Shown: in pieces, positions 43,442 to 52,812 of the stretch
Layout: every line of letters starts with the position of its first letter
How positions within the stretch are numbered: the first letter of the stretch is position 1
The notes under the pieces: model-generated
What the model was told of the DNA's origin: nothing
Seen by the model: only the letters and a program-made list of their open reading frames with translations
Databases searched by the model: none
Position numbers and translations under genes: made by a program
Assembly: GCA_021792395.1 (NCBI GenBank)
Contig: JAJYUR010000003.1
Location: forward strand, 1-63,029
Reading direction: 5' to 3'
Source: Microcaldota archaeon
GTDB lineage: Archaea > Micrarchaeota > Micrarchaeia > Micrarchaeales > Micrarchaeaceae
Length of the DNA stretch: 63,029 nt

Positions 43442-44452
43442 ATGCCAGATAGCTTTAATGGTAATGGCAATAAAGCAATTGGACCGCTAAGCGCACAAAG
43501 CGCTATGGAATATTTAATGACATACGGATGGTCAATACTTATAATTGCAATTGTTCTTCTGGCTATGTTTCAGCTTGGATTATTCAGCTCGTTGCAACTC
43601 GCTCCTAAGATACCTCCTGGCTCATGCCAAGTGGTCAGGCCCAACGGCCCAGGGAATAATCAATTTATTACCTTAGAGGGCACATGCAATAAGTATCTCC
43701 CACAATTCGTAGCTGAGTTCAATGGAAAAGATTCTAATATAACTGCAAACTTATCGCTTCTGAAATTCGTGAATACTGGCACATTCACAGTATCAGCATG
43801 GATTATGAGCAGGGGATATACTGGAAGCGAGCAGAATGTAGTTTCATTAGGTAATGATGGATGTTACGTAAGTTATTACAACGGCACAAATGACACTGGA
43901 GTCATACTGTTAGACGCGCCTGGAGCGCCAGGTGCGATAAGCAGTAGCACATACCCTACCAATGTATTCAAGGCAGCAGCATGCATCTATAACACTACAT
44001 ATAAAGGGGCGCAATGGGAATTCGTAACAGCACCGTTTAATTCCTCTAATTATAATCATTGGTTCTTTTTGGTGGAAACGTATAATGGAAACTCGTTGCA
44101 ATTGTATATAAATGGGAAGCTTGCCAATAGCACTGTTGCACCTGGATTTATGATAACCCCTAAAAATTACATATCAATAGGTTCTATATACACCACAATA
44201 GACCCTGGCGTGCGCCTTTGGTATAATGGTTCGATAGCTAACGTCCAGATTTATAATTCATCCTTCAGCCTTTCACAGGTGCAACAGCTTTATAAAGAGG
44301 GCATAATAGGAGCCCCTGCAGATCTTTATAACCTTGTGAGCTGGATACCGCTGGATGGGAACGCAGCAGACTATGGAGGAAACGGGGCAAATGGAAAATC
44401 GCTTAATTCTACTTATACAAATGCATGGGTAAGCAATTATACAGTGCCCTGA
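43442..44452 (+). CDS. pilin-like N-terminus fused to a LamG-type lectin domain
   Basis: 336 residues. After 15 polar residues comes AQSAMEYLMTYGWSILIIAI, the class III (type IV pilin-like) hydrophobic start common in archaeal surface proteins. The rest is extracellular, with many N-x-S/T sites and one LamG/concanavalin-like domain (TGTFTVSAWIMSR, NHWFFLVETYNGNSLQLYIN, NYISIGSIY, SIANVQIYNSSFSLSQVQQL). It probably sits on the cell surface or in a pilus and binds sugars or a partner. The secretion ATPase at 12082 could assemble it. Confidence 0.75.
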   Translation: MPDSFNGNGNKAIGPLSAQSAMEYLMTYGWSILIIAIVLLAMFQLGLFSSLQLAPKIPPGSCQVVRPNGPGNNQFITLEGTCNKYLPQFVAEFNGKDSNITANLSLLKFVNTGTFTVSAWIMSRGYTGSEQNVVSLGNDGCYVSYYNGTNDTGVILLDAPGAPGAISSSTYPTNVFKAAACIYNTTYKGAQWEFVTAPFNSSNYNHWFFLVETYNGNSLQLYINGKLANSTVAPGFMITPKNYISIGSIYTTIDPGVRLWYNGSIANVQIYNSSFSLSQVQQLYKEGIIGAPADLYNLVSWIPLDGNAADYGGNGANGKSLNSTYTNAWVSNYTVP

Positions 44453-44473
44453 TTACAGAAAAGCAATTTATAT

Positions 44474-46003
44474 ATGCAATACAATAATGAAAAGTGCGAT
44501 GAGTATATGCCAGGCAATCGTAGTACTAACGGATATGGTGCTGTGCGCATTTTCAATACCATGAGTAGAAAAACGGAGACCTTAAAAACGTTGAAAGAGG
44601 GCTTGGTGAAGATTTACTGCTGCGGGCCGACGGTATATGAAAGCCCGCATATTGGAAATATGAGAACATATGTCTGGCAGGACATCTTTAGACGAACCCT
44701 TGAATTAAATGGGTATGAGGTTTTACACGTAAGAAATATAACAGATGTCGGGCATCTTAAAAGTGATGCAGACACAGGGGAGGACAAACTGCAGGAAAGC
44801 GCCAATAGGCGGCATTCCACGGCTTGGGACATTGCAAGGATGTATACCGAAGAATTCTTTGATTATTCTAGAATGCTCAACATTCGAGACCCATCAGTAT
44901 CCCCTAGGGCTACAGATCATATTAATGAAATGTTGGCCTTGATAAAAAAACTGGATGATAATGGATACATATATGAGATACGCAACGATGGCATATATTA
45001 CGACACTTCAAAATTTAAAGAATATGGAAAACTTACTGGGATGAACTTTGCGCAGCTCAATAATTATCTTATTGGAGGCGCACGCGTTGAGCTTTCAAAG
45101 GACAAACGTAACATAACGGATTTTGCGCTTTGGAAATTTTCGCCGGTAGATGAAAAAAGGGACATGGAATGGGATTCTGAGTATGGCATTGGATTCCCAG
45201 GATGGCATATTGAATGCAGCGCAATGAGCATGAAATACCTTGGAGAAACCATAGATATTCATTGCGGGGGTGTGGACCACATATACATACATCATCCAAA
45301 CGAGATAGCCCAAAGCGAAGGTGCGACGGGGAAAAAATTTGTCAACTACTGGATGCATGGTGAATTCATACTGGTAGAAAATAAAAAAATGTCAAAATCC
45401 AAAGGAAGTTTTTACACCGTAGCAGACATATTAAAGAAGGGATTTGGATGGAGGGAGATTAGGTATCTACTTTTTTCTGCACATTATAGGAGCCAGCTTA
45501 ATTTTACGTTTAGGGGCCTTGAGTCAGCAAAGGCATCAATAAGCAGGATGCATGACATTATGCGCAGGCTAAACGGGATTAATGAGCCAGATGACAATGC
45601 AGAACTTAAAAAATTGCGCGCTTTCGTTAATTCGCACAAAAACGAATTTCTCAAATATATGAATAACGACATAATGGTGCCAGAGGCGCTTCGGGTTGTA
45701 TTTGATTTAATATCATACATAAACAAGCAGATTGAAGAGGGGAGGATTGGCAAAACAGGCTCAGAGGAGGCAATAGGCGCCATGCTCTTTTTTGATAGCG
45801 TCTTAGGACTAAATCTTGCCGAACTTATGGAGGAGGACGAAGCGCCGCAAGAAGTAATTGAATTACTTGATAAAAGGGATATTGCACGGGCAAAAAGGGA
45901 TTATGCACTTGCTGATGAAATAAGGAATACCATATTGGATAAATACGGATTTATCGTAGAGGACAGCAAGGATGGCCAACATCTGAAGAAAGCAAGCCGA
46001 TAG
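44474..46003 (+). CDS. cysS: cysteinyl-tRNA synthetase
   Basis: 509 residues charging tRNA-Cys. The HIGH region is GPTVYESPHIGNMRTYVW, with zinc-binding Cys/His in PGWHIECSAMS and HCGGVDHIYIHHPNE, and KMSKS in NKKMSKSKGSFYTV. Family proteins usually begin near xIFNTMSRK, here about residue 26, so the true start may be later than the first ATG, for example MPGNRSTNG at 44507. Confidence 0.93.
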   Translation: MQYNNEKCDEYMPGNRSTNGYGAVRIFNTMSRKTETLKTLKEGLVKIYCCGPTVYESPHIGNMRTYVWQDIFRRTLELNGYEVLHVRNITDVGHLKSDADTGEDKLQESANRRHSTAWDIARMYTEEFFDYSRMLNIRDPSVSPRATDHINEMLALIKKLDDNGYIYEIRNDGIYYDTSKFKEYGKLTGMNFAQLNNYLIGGARVELSKDKRNITDFALWKFSPVDEKRDMEWDSEYGIGFPGWHIECSAMSMKYLGETIDIHCGGVDHIYIHHPNEIAQSEGATGKKFVNYWMHGEFILVENKKMSKSKGSFYTVADILKKGFGWREIRYLLFSAHYRSQLNFTFRGLESAKASISRMHDIMRRLNGINEPDDNAELKKLRAFVNSHKNEFLKYMNNDIMVPEALRVVFDLISYINKQIEEGRIGKTGSEEAIGAMLFFDSVLGLNLAELMEEDEAPQEVIELLDKRDIARAKRDYALADEIRNTILDKYGFIVEDSKDGQHLKKASR

Positions 46004-46118
46004 TATGGCAATCTGAGGCGTGTTTGTGCTTTAATCTTTATGGCTTTTTAATGCAAGCAAACTTAAGTTCTTTACTGGGCAGTTATGCGGATTTTAGGTG
46101 CCCACATTCACCTCCCAA

Positions 46119-46838
46119 TTATTCTAGGCTTATTTCTATCCTTTTGTTGTGAGACCCTTTGTTCTCATATTTTAACAGGCTAATCTTACCTACTTCTTTA
46201 GTGTTTGCCACATGCGTCCCTCCATCCATTTGAAAATCAAAACCTACTATGTCTATTATCCGTACACTCGCCATGCTTTTCATCAGCTCTTCGCCAGGCG
46301 CTGTGCGCGCCAAATTAGTTATTTTACTTGCTTCATCATTGGACATAACCTTAACTTCTACCGCATGCCCTTCATCCACTATTATTTGAGCAGCACTTAT
46401 CAGCTCGAGAACCCCTTCCCTGTCTAGTCCAGGTATGTCAAAATCCGCACGCGCTTTGTCATCGTATATCTGGCCCCCTGTCATCAACCCGCTATGTTTT
46501 TTTGACACTACACCGTCCAATATGTGCAATGCAGTATGAAAACGCATATGCATATATCTTTTTTCCCAATCTAAATCGCAACTTACCTCATCACCGACAA
46601 CTATGCCTTCCCTGTCTATTTTGTGTACGACATCATCGCCTTTTTTGATGACTTCAACTACATTGTATGTGGCATCGCCTGCATTTATGGTTCCTGTATC
46701 GCATGGCTGCCCACCCCCAGTAGGATAGAACGCTGTTTTGTCAAGCTGTATTTCCAACCCTTCTACCGAGGTAACTTTTGCCTTAAATGCCCTTGTATAC
46801 ATATGTTCGAGATATAATTTATCGGTCATTGAATTCAT
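46119..46838 (-). CDS. alanyl-tRNA editing protein AlaX
   Basis: A free-standing editing domain that hydrolyses mischarged Ser- or Gly-tRNA-Ala. I start at MNSMTDKLYLEHMY (46838); the ORF-track start adds 28 residues that do not look like the family. The N-terminal FYPTGGGQPCDTG and the zinc motif FHTALHILDGV are present. The second zinc motif reads QMDGGTHVANTKEVG, with Asp where AlaRS proteins have Cys. About 239 residues, matching the medium-length AlaX class. Confidence 0.85.
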   Translation of the reverse strand: MNSMTDKLYLEHMYTRAFKAKVTSVEGLEIQLDKTAFYPTGGGQPCDTGTINAGDATYNVVEVIKKGDDVVHKIDREGIVVGDEVSCDLDWEKRYMHMRFHTALHILDGVVSKKHSGLMTGGQIYDDKARADFDIPGLDREGVLELISAAQIIVDEGHAVEVKVMSNDEASKITNLARTAPGEELMKSMASVRIIDIVGFDFQMDGGTHVANTKEVGKISLLKYENKGSHNKRIEISLE

Positions 46839-47023
46839 AGCCTCAAATATTGGCATGTGCACGAATATGCTGATTGGCTTAACATGGCCTTTATGTTTTG
46901 GCAAAACGCCTGCGCATGTCAATAATTTTTTATGCTTTTATTACTTTTTTAGGTTTGCAAATAAATATATAGATGGCATTACCTAGGTTATTGAATATAT
47001 GCGCTTGAACTTTTGTGGTTTTT

Positions 47024-47674
47024 ATGGCTAAAACAGTTATAGTTTCGTTAGGAGGGTCATTTTTATTCTCACACTCCAATGCACTGCCAGCCTTAAAGCA
47101 GAAATTGATGGACATGCGCGGATTTAATTTCGGTATAATCGTAGGAGGAGGCAGACTGGCCAGGAACTATATAGATTTTGCTAGGAAGCTGGGATTGGCT
47201 GAAAATGCTCTGCATACGATAGGGATAATGGGCACCGATATAAATGCGTTTATGATTTCAAAATATTTTAATTGCGCACTTTATTGCAGCGATCCACGAT
47301 TGATGAAATTTAAAAGTAAGATAGTCGTAAGCGGTGGATTCAAGCCAGGTTGGACAACGGATGTATGCTCGGCATACGCCGCAGTTTCGTCAGGTTCTAA
47401 GGTAATATTTAATATATCCAAAGAGCGTGGTGTTTATACGAAGGATCCAAAGGCATTTAAAAACGCCAGATTAATAAAAGAGATTAACGCATCGAAGTTG
47501 ATAGAGATGATGACGCATAAGCGTACCGCAGGTGTCAACTATATTTTTGATCCTATGGCATCGAAAATATGCAGAATGAGCGGCATTCGCGTAGTCGTAA
47601 CAAATTCGGTTTTTGATATATTTAGATATTTGAATGGACTTCAAGTAAAAGGCACCATCATTGAACCTAAATAG
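47024..47674 (+). CDS. pyrH: UMP kinase (archaeal PyrH)
   Basis: About 216 residues of the amino-acid-kinase fold, phosphorylating UMP to UDP. Typical parts are VIVSLGGSFLF, FGIIVGGGRLARNYIDFARK, IGIMGTDINAFMIS, VVSGGFKPGWTTD and NISKERGVYTKDPKAFKNA. A GTG start nine bases upstream is an alternative. Archaeal UMP kinases are about 220-230 residues, so it is full length. Confidence 0.88.
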   Translation: MAKTVIVSLGGSFLFSHSNALPALKQKLMDMRGFNFGIIVGGGRLARNYIDFARKLGLAENALHTIGIMGTDINAFMISKYFNCALYCSDPRLMKFKSKIVVSGGFKPGWTTDVCSAYAAVSSGSKVIFNISKERGVYTKDPKAFKNARLIKEINASKLIEMMTHKRTAGVNYIFDPMASKICRMSGIRVVVTNSVFDIFRYLNGLQVKGTIIEPK

Positions 47675-47719
47675 AATGTCCCATAAAAATTAATATAATA
47701 GCATCATCTTATTATAAGC

Positions 47720-48340
47720 ATGGAGAAATATGAGGTTATAGAGCATAGGGAAAGGAGTGATGAAGGAGAAAATTCCTATATAATATCTGCTCTGAATTTT
47801 GTCTTGCCTACATATGTGAAATTTAGATTTCCGCAAAAACTTTTGAAGGGCAGCGAGATAACTTTTGATGACAAGTCAGTCCACTATGAAAAGATCCAGT
47901 CTACAGATATAATTGAGTGTAAGAAGGGCAGCGAGATAACTATAGATACAAGTTATGATATAAAATATACCGGAGGATACTCCATAGATGGAAAGACAAT
48001 CTTTATAGACAGAAATTTCCCGCCTTCTTTGAATATAGGTGGAAAGACCATAAGTATTTTGGAGAGTATTGGAAGACATCACGAGCTGACAGAAAAATGG
48101 CTTACTGATGATGCATATGAATACCCATATGCGCATGAAATAGCTGACAGCATAGAAAAGCGTTATGTTGAGTCGCTTGGCATAGACTGGACGGCTTACA
48201 GCAATGAAGTAGGAAAGCACCTGCATGAAACCTATGCGAGGAAATTGCAGCGCAGCCCGAAAAATCTGGACCTATCCCCATATGTGTACTCACACGATAA
48301 TCAGGCAATTGAAGAGATCCGAGAAAGCATGGAGATTTAG
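47720..48340 (+). CDS. hypothetical protein, possible zinc-peptidase-like fold
   Basis: 206 residues. The second half contains TGGYSIDGKTIFIDRNFPPS, then SIGRHHELTEKWLTDDAYEY, a His-rich helix, and a KLQRSPKNLDLSPY segment. This recalls a group of small, mainly phage- or bacterium-derived proteins with a His-Glu helix that resemble gluzincin-type peptidases, but the HExxH motif is not exact (HHELTEK). Function unassigned. The ATG lacks a ribosome binding site, so it may be leaderless. A second unassigned gene follows 27 bases later. Confidence 0.5.
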   Translation: MEKYEVIEHRERSDEGENSYIISALNFVLPTYVKFRFPQKLLKGSEITFDDKSVHYEKIQSTDIIECKKGSEITIDTSYDIKYTGGYSIDGKTIFIDRNFPPSLNIGGKTISILESIGRHHELTEKWLTDDAYEYPYAHEIADSIEKRYVESLGIDWTAYSNEVGKHLHETYARKLQRSPKNLDLSPYVYSHDNQAIEEIRESMEI

Positions 48341-48367
48341 TTACGTACCGGCATGTGAGGTGTTTGA

Positions 48368-48796
48368 ATGGTAGAAAGGCTTAATCGCATCAGTATTTTT
48401 GAGAAGGAGGAGTTAGAATCAAGCCTAAAGGAAACCACCGCAATGAGCTTTAAGCTTATACGCAGGTATAAACAAGAATTGGATGGCATCCATAATACAG
48501 ATCCATTATACAGGATGCGCACAAAACGCAGGTTGGAAAGCAGTCTGTCGCATGAAATTGCATCTATTGCATACCAAAATTTTTCTAATCTGCCGCAGTG
48601 CGAAAAGGGTTATATTGATTTTATCTGGAGCCTCAATGCTAAAAGGGGAAAGATAGGAAAAGGGCTGACAAAGCAAATAATAAAAGAATCGATAGACAGG
48701 ATTGACGCGCATAAAACAGCACTTAAAAAGCTTTTGAGATCGGAGGCAAAAAGAAAGATTTATCGTGAAGAGGAAGATGAAGAGTTTTTAGATTAG
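48368..48796 (+). CDS. hypothetical helical protein
   Basis: 142 residues, highly charged and helical, ending EEEDEEFLD. GAGGTGTTTGA gives it a strong ribosome binding site. It probably forms an operon with the gene at 47720. The lysine-rich middle (LNAKRGKIGKGLTKQIIKES) could contact nucleic acid. No family is recognised. Confidence 0.6.
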   Translation: MVERLNRISIFEKEELESSLKETTAMSFKLIRRYKQELDGIHNTDPLYRMRTKRRLESSLSHEIASIAYQNFSNLPQCEKGYIDFIWSLNAKRGKIGKGLTKQIIKESIDRIDAHKTALKKLLRSEAKRKIYREEEDEEFLD

Positions 48797-48831
48797 GTAC
48801 ATTATGGGACATGCGAAAAAGGCAATACGCA

Positions 48832-49701
48832 TTAAAGCACAGATAGGTAGTAAACGCACACTATCAATATAGACGATAGGACAAGCTTCTTTTTGATGCC
48901 TTTCTCGTTGAATAATATTCCGCCAGCAACAGTGGTTATCACTATATATATGCTATTGCGGACTGGAGACACCAGACTTATAAAAACTAATGATGCTGCC
49001 GCATAATACGTGAGGCGATAAATAGTAGTCAGAAATGAAATTGCAACAATTGACTTTTTATATTTTTTAAGGTTTGAAATAGTTTCTTTTGGGCCTCCGT
49101 ATTTAAGCTTCATGTACACGATAAAATTTATTGACATAAAGAGCTCTATAAAGATCAGTATTGTAAATATATTCATGCCAAGATTAAGCAGGTACTTCAA
49201 AATTATCGCACCAGATGCGCCAAGAAAGCAGCTCACTATTATTAGATATGCATACTTTGTTTTTTCAAATGCTTTGCTACCATCTTTATTTCCCATGGTC
49301 ATCAAAAAGTAAGCAGTAATTATTAGGATTGCTATAACAAGGTACTGGACTGGCTTTAAATACTCCTTAAGGAAAATTGCAGATAATATTACTATAAAAA
49401 GCACCGGAAGGGAGCTGAATATGGGTGACGCAACGGAGATGTTGCCATGCTTGAAGATCCTCGCAGTAAAAAGATAAGTAGCCGTGGATATAAGACTTAT
49501 GATGTATAGCAATGGAATTTCAAACAGCTTAATTGAAAAATTAGCGAACGGCAGGAATACTAGCGCAAGCAGCGCCGTTATTATAGAAAATCCTGAGCTG
49601 TATGCAGATGCATGCTCGTCTTTCAAGGTGTGCTTTTCTATTACAGTAGAAGCACCCATAAGTATTGATGACGCTAATAGCAGATAATACCATTCTACCA
49701 T
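48832..49701 (-). CDS. DMT-superfamily (EamA-like) transporter
   Basis: I start at MVEWYYLLLASSILMGAST (49701), because the longer ORF-track version runs into the tRNA-Gln gene. This gives 289 residues with about ten membrane helices in two repeated halves, the EamA/RhaT pattern. It probably exports or imports a small metabolite; the substrate is unknown. Confidence 0.8.
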   Translation of the reverse strand: MVEWYYLLLASSILMGASTVIEKHTLKDEHASAYSSGFSIITALLALVFLPFANFSIKLFEIPLLYIISLISTATYLFTARIFKHGNISVASPIFSSLPVLFIVILSAIFLKEYLKPVQYLVIAILIITAYFLMTMGNKDGSKAFEKTKYAYLIIVSCFLGASGAIILKYLLNLGMNIFTILIFIELFMSINFIVYMKLKYGGPKETISNLKKYKKSIVAISFLTTIYRLTYYAAASLVFISLVSPVRNSIYIVITTVAGGILFNEKGIKKKLVLSSILIVCVYYLSVL

Positions 49702-49732
49702 GAAAGAGCACCATTTAATTTGTTTAATGTGA

Positions 49733-49805
49733 TAGCCCCGGTCGGATTCGAACCGGCGTAAACGGGTCCAAAGCCCGCTATCCTTGGCCACTAGATGACG
49801 GGGCT
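49733..49805 (-). tRNA. tRNA-Gln (anticodon TTG)
   Basis: Acceptor AGCCCCG pairs with CGGGGCT. The anticodon stem GCGGG/CCCGT encloses CTTTGGA (anticodon TTG), and the T-arm is GCCGG-TTCGAAT-CCGAC. The T-stem has one C-A mismatch. There is no intron, discriminator A, and CCA is not encoded. The length of 73 bases is standard. Confidence 0.92.
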
Positions 49806-49842
49806 ACAAGCATAATTAAGGGTTGGGGTGAAAAGGTTTTTA

Positions 49843-51291
49843 TCAGTATGACTTTGCAAAATTGACTATGTGCTTCGCTTCCTTTCCACAATAGACGCAT
49901 TTTTTGTTTTTTATGCCGGATTGTGCATCAAATGGCATGTTAGACGCCTTCGCACCTGTTTCTTCCTTTATCTTATCTTCGCATTCCATAGATCCGCACC
50001 AAGGGGATTGCGAAAGCCCACCTGTCTTTATTACGTTTTTCAGCGCTTCATACGTATCTGCAGGATGGATTGATGCCTTCATGGCACTTTCTGCTCTCTG
50101 GTAAAGGTTTTGGTGTATTGAATCGAGGGTCTTCTTTATTTCTGCATTCAAATCAGCTGATTTTACCGCGCTTTTTTGCAGTGTGTCCCTTCTGAAAATA
50201 ACTACCGCATCTGAATTCATTTCCCGGTCGCCAATTTCCAACCTGACTGGCACGCCCTTGAGTTCCCATTCGTTGAATTTCCAGCCTGGCGAGTATGCAT
50301 CAGTATCGTCAAGGTACACGCGTACATCGCTGATTAACCCTGCTATCTTCTTCGAATATTCCAATATCGCATCCTTGTTGTTGCCCTTATATATCGGTAC
50401 AACCACTACCTGTATCATGGCCAGCTTAGGCGGGAGTATTAAGCCTTTATCGTCTCCATGGGTAGCCACCATAGTGCCCAATACCCTTGTAGATATTGCG
50501 AATGTATTTTGATACACATATTTTGATATATTATCCTTGTCGAGGAATTTTATCCCGAAGACTTTTGAAAATTTCTGCCCATCGGAATGGAAATCCGGGC
50601 CCTGTATTACCCATCCGTCAGGCATTACGAGTTCTATGCTGTAGCTTGCCTCTGCGCCTGCGAATTTCTCTTTTTCTGTCTTTTGACCAGGTATACCTGG
50701 AAGCGCAAGATAATCCTTCAATGCTGATGTATATATGCCAATTATTACATCCCTCTCTGAATCTGCCTCTTCTTTTGTAGCAAATGCAGTATGCCCTTCA
50801 TTCCATAAAAACTCACGTGATCTTAGGAAAGGCGTTGGATGCTTGAACTCCCACCTCACTACGTTGTTCCATTGATTAAGCCTGAGCGGCAAATCCCTCC
50901 ATGATCTTATCCACTTGGCATAGCTATCATACATTATGGTTTCTGATGTTGGCCTGACAGCGAGGCGTTCGCTGAGTTCGGAATCCCCAGCATGGGTCAC
51001 CCAAGCAACTTCTGGAGAAAATCCTTTGACGTGCTCCTTTTCCAGAGCCAAAAAGCGTTCAGGTATAAAAAGCGGGAAATATGCGTTTTTTATACCAGCT
51101 GCATAAAACATTTTGTCTACAGAGTTCCTAAGCTGATCCCAGACGAAATATGAATCCGCCCTGAAGACTATCATGCCGGAAACTGCGCTGTAATCGATGA
51201 ATTCCGAGCTTATAAGCACCTGCGTATACCATTCGGAAAAGTTATCAGATTTCTTTGCAGTGAGCTTCATCTTTTCATTGTTTTCTTCCAT
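49843..51291 (-). CDS. proS: prolyl-tRNA synthetase (archaeal/eukaryotic type)
   Basis: A class II synthetase of 482 residues that charges tRNA-Pro. Motif 2 is VVRWEFKHPTPFLRSREFLW, motif 3 lies in GTMVATHGDDKGLILPPKLA. The C-terminal zinc-binding extension has CGSMECEDKIKE and KKCVYCGKEAKHI and ends with a Tyr, as in archaeal ProRS. GGTG precedes the ATG. Proline dehydrogenase lies directly upstream on the same strand. Confidence 0.95.
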   Translation of the reverse strand: MEENNEKMKLTAKKSDNFSEWYTQVLISSEFIDYSAVSGMIVFRADSYFVWDQLRNSVDKMFYAAGIKNAYFPLFIPERFLALEKEHVKGFSPEVAWVTHAGDSELSERLAVRPTSETIMYDSYAKWIRSWRDLPLRLNQWNNVVRWEFKHPTPFLRSREFLWNEGHTAFATKEEADSERDVIIGIYTSALKDYLALPGIPGQKTEKEKFAGAEASYSIELVMPDGWVIQGPDFHSDGQKFSKVFGIKFLDKDNISKYVYQNTFAISTRVLGTMVATHGDDKGLILPPKLAMIQVVVVPIYKGNNKDAILEYSKKIAGLISDVRVYLDDTDAYSPGWKFNEWELKGVPVRLEIGDREMNSDAVVIFRRDTLQKSAVKSADLNAEIKKTLDSIHQNLYQRAESAMKASIHPADTYEALKNVIKTGGLSQSPWCGSMECEDKIKEETGAKASNMPFDAQSGIKNKKCVYCGKEAKHIVNFAKSY

Positions 51292-51300
51292 TGCGACACC

Positions 51301-52164
51301 TTATTCGAGTTTTTGGCTTTTCATCAAAGATTTCAGTATTAATTTTATATGTCCTGCTTCTTTAAGCCTTCTATATGAATATGCAAGCCATCTTTTTCCG
51401 AACGGCAGGTATACTGCAACCTTATTTCCGGATTTCGACAGGTCCAGCAAATATTTATTGTTTATGCCTTTAAGCATAGCATAGGTGACATCTCTTCTGT
51501 ATTCTTTGTTAAGGGCTTGCGCCTCTTTTATCATGTTTATGTCGTGTGTGCCCAAGGTGAACCCAGCCCCTTGGGAAAAAAGCATACCCATGAGTTTGGA
51601 ATAGTTTGACGTTACTGCTTCGCGAGTATTAAAGCTTTTATTTTTAGTCGATGAATATGCGCCTTTCACAAGCCTTATTACGGAACCTTTTTGGAGGATC
51701 TTTCTGATATCGTCTTCACTTCTTTTGAGATACGACTGCATGCATATGCCTACGCCTGCGCCATCCAATTCAGACAGGTATAGTTGTATAGTAGCGTCAA
51801 CGTAATCCGCCTCCTCCATGTCCAGCCATACAAATATTTTTGCCTTTCTTGCTTCTGCAACAATTTTAGAATAGTTAGATTTTAATGTATCTGCATCCTT
51901 CAAGAGACCCAATTGGGTGGGTTTTACAGATATGTCGGCATTTATTCCGTTTTCAGCTATATATCTGATAAGCCGCATATACGTATCTACTGCTTCAGCT
52001 ATCTCATAATCATTGGTGAATGACTCGCCCAGATAGTTTATTATTGTTTTTATCCCTTTTGAATTAAACTCCTTGCTGTCAGTGATGGCATCCTGAATGG
52101 TAGAACCCGATATCCATCGCCCGGCGATTGCCTTCTCAATAAAATTTTGAACATTAGACATCAT
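51301..52164 (-). CDS. proline dehydrogenase (PRODH, monofunctional)
   Basis: 287 residues of the FAD-dependent TIM-barrel that oxidises proline to 1-pyrroline-5-carboxylate. Family segments include ISVKPTQLGL, FVWLDMEEADYVD, RLVKGAYSSTKN and the flavin/substrate region near AVYLPFGKRWLAYSYRRLKE. Electrons should go to a quinone at the membrane. The start overlaps the stop of the HAD gene as ATGA. The P5C-dehydrogenase-like gene at 36141 may provide the next step. Confidence 0.85.
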   Translation of the reverse strand: MMSNVQNFIEKAIAGRWISGSTIQDAITDSKEFNSKGIKTIINYLGESFTNDYEIAEAVDTYMRLIRYIAENGINADISVKPTQLGLLKDADTLKSNYSKIVAEARKAKIFVWLDMEEADYVDATIQLYLSELDGAGVGICMQSYLKRSEDDIRKILQKGSVIRLVKGAYSSTKNKSFNTREAVTSNYSKLMGMLFSQGAGFTLGTHDINMIKEAQALNKEYRRDVTYAMLKGINNKYLLDLSKSGNKVAVYLPFGKRWLAYSYRRLKEAGHIKLILKSLMKSQKLE

Positions 52165-52754
52165 AATACGCCCAATTTCCTCAAATCCGAAGCAAGCTTT
52201 TTGTTGCTGGTGAAATGTACTCCGTAAATGCCTATCCTATTCGCACCAGCGACATTTTCAATAAGATTATCAATGAATATTGCCTCCTCAGGCTTAACAC
52301 CCAATGATTTTACAACACGCTTGTATATTCTTGCATCTGGTTTCCGCAAATGCATGTAGCATGACGCAAACCTTTTGAAAAATAAATCCTTGAGCATGAA
52401 TTTCTTGGATGCTAAGAGGTACCTGTCTTTTGATATATTGCTTAGAAGCACAATCTTGTATTTTTTTCTTAGCACGCCAATCATTTTAATCAGTTTTTTG
52501 TTTGGCTTTGCGAGCCTTTCGAATGTGGCAGTCCATTCCAATACAGATGGTTTTATGCCAAGCTTTTGCGATGCCAATTTCTCCATATGTTTAGCATTTA
52601 GGCTGCCTTTTTCCATTTTTTTTACCATTGGATTGAATACAGATTTTATTTTATTTACTGGCAGGCCTGTTTTTTTTGCCAGGAATGAAAAATACTGATC
52701 TTCTTTATAATATATTACTACGTCGCCCAAATCGAAGATTATAATTTTTATCAT
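52161..52754 (-). CDS. HAD-superfamily hydrolase
   Basis: About 197 residues from MIKIIIFDLGDVVIYY (52754); the ORF-track start 23 codons upstream is not supported. The catalytic Asp is in FDLGDVV, motif II is VLLSNISK, motif III Lys is in HLRKPDARIYK, and motif IV is IFIDNLIENV. This is the haloacid-dehalogenase/phosphatase type. The substrate is unknown. It is translationally coupled to the proline dehydrogenase gene. Confidence 0.82.
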   Translation of the reverse strand: MIKIIIFDLGDVVIYYKEDQYFSFLAKKTGLPVNKIKSVFNPMVKKMEKGSLNAKHMEKLASQKLGIKPSVLEWTATFERLAKPNKKLIKMIGVLRKKYKIVLLSNISKDRYLLASKKFMLKDLFFKRFASCYMHLRKPDARIYKRVVKSLGVKPEEAIFIDNLIENVAGANRIGIYGVHFTSNKKLASDLRKLGVL

Positions 52755-52780
52755 GTTAAACAGTTTATATTCCATTGAAA

Positions 52781-52791
52781 GGTTATAAAAG
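52781..52791 (+). promoter_or_regulatory. TATA-like box of the carbamate kinase gene
   Basis: GGTTATAAAAG lies about 25-30 bases before the second ATG (52813) and too close to the first ATG (52798). This favours a leaderless mRNA starting at 52813. Confidence 0.4.
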
Positions 52792-52812
52792 TTTACCATG
52801 CGCATTAATGGT

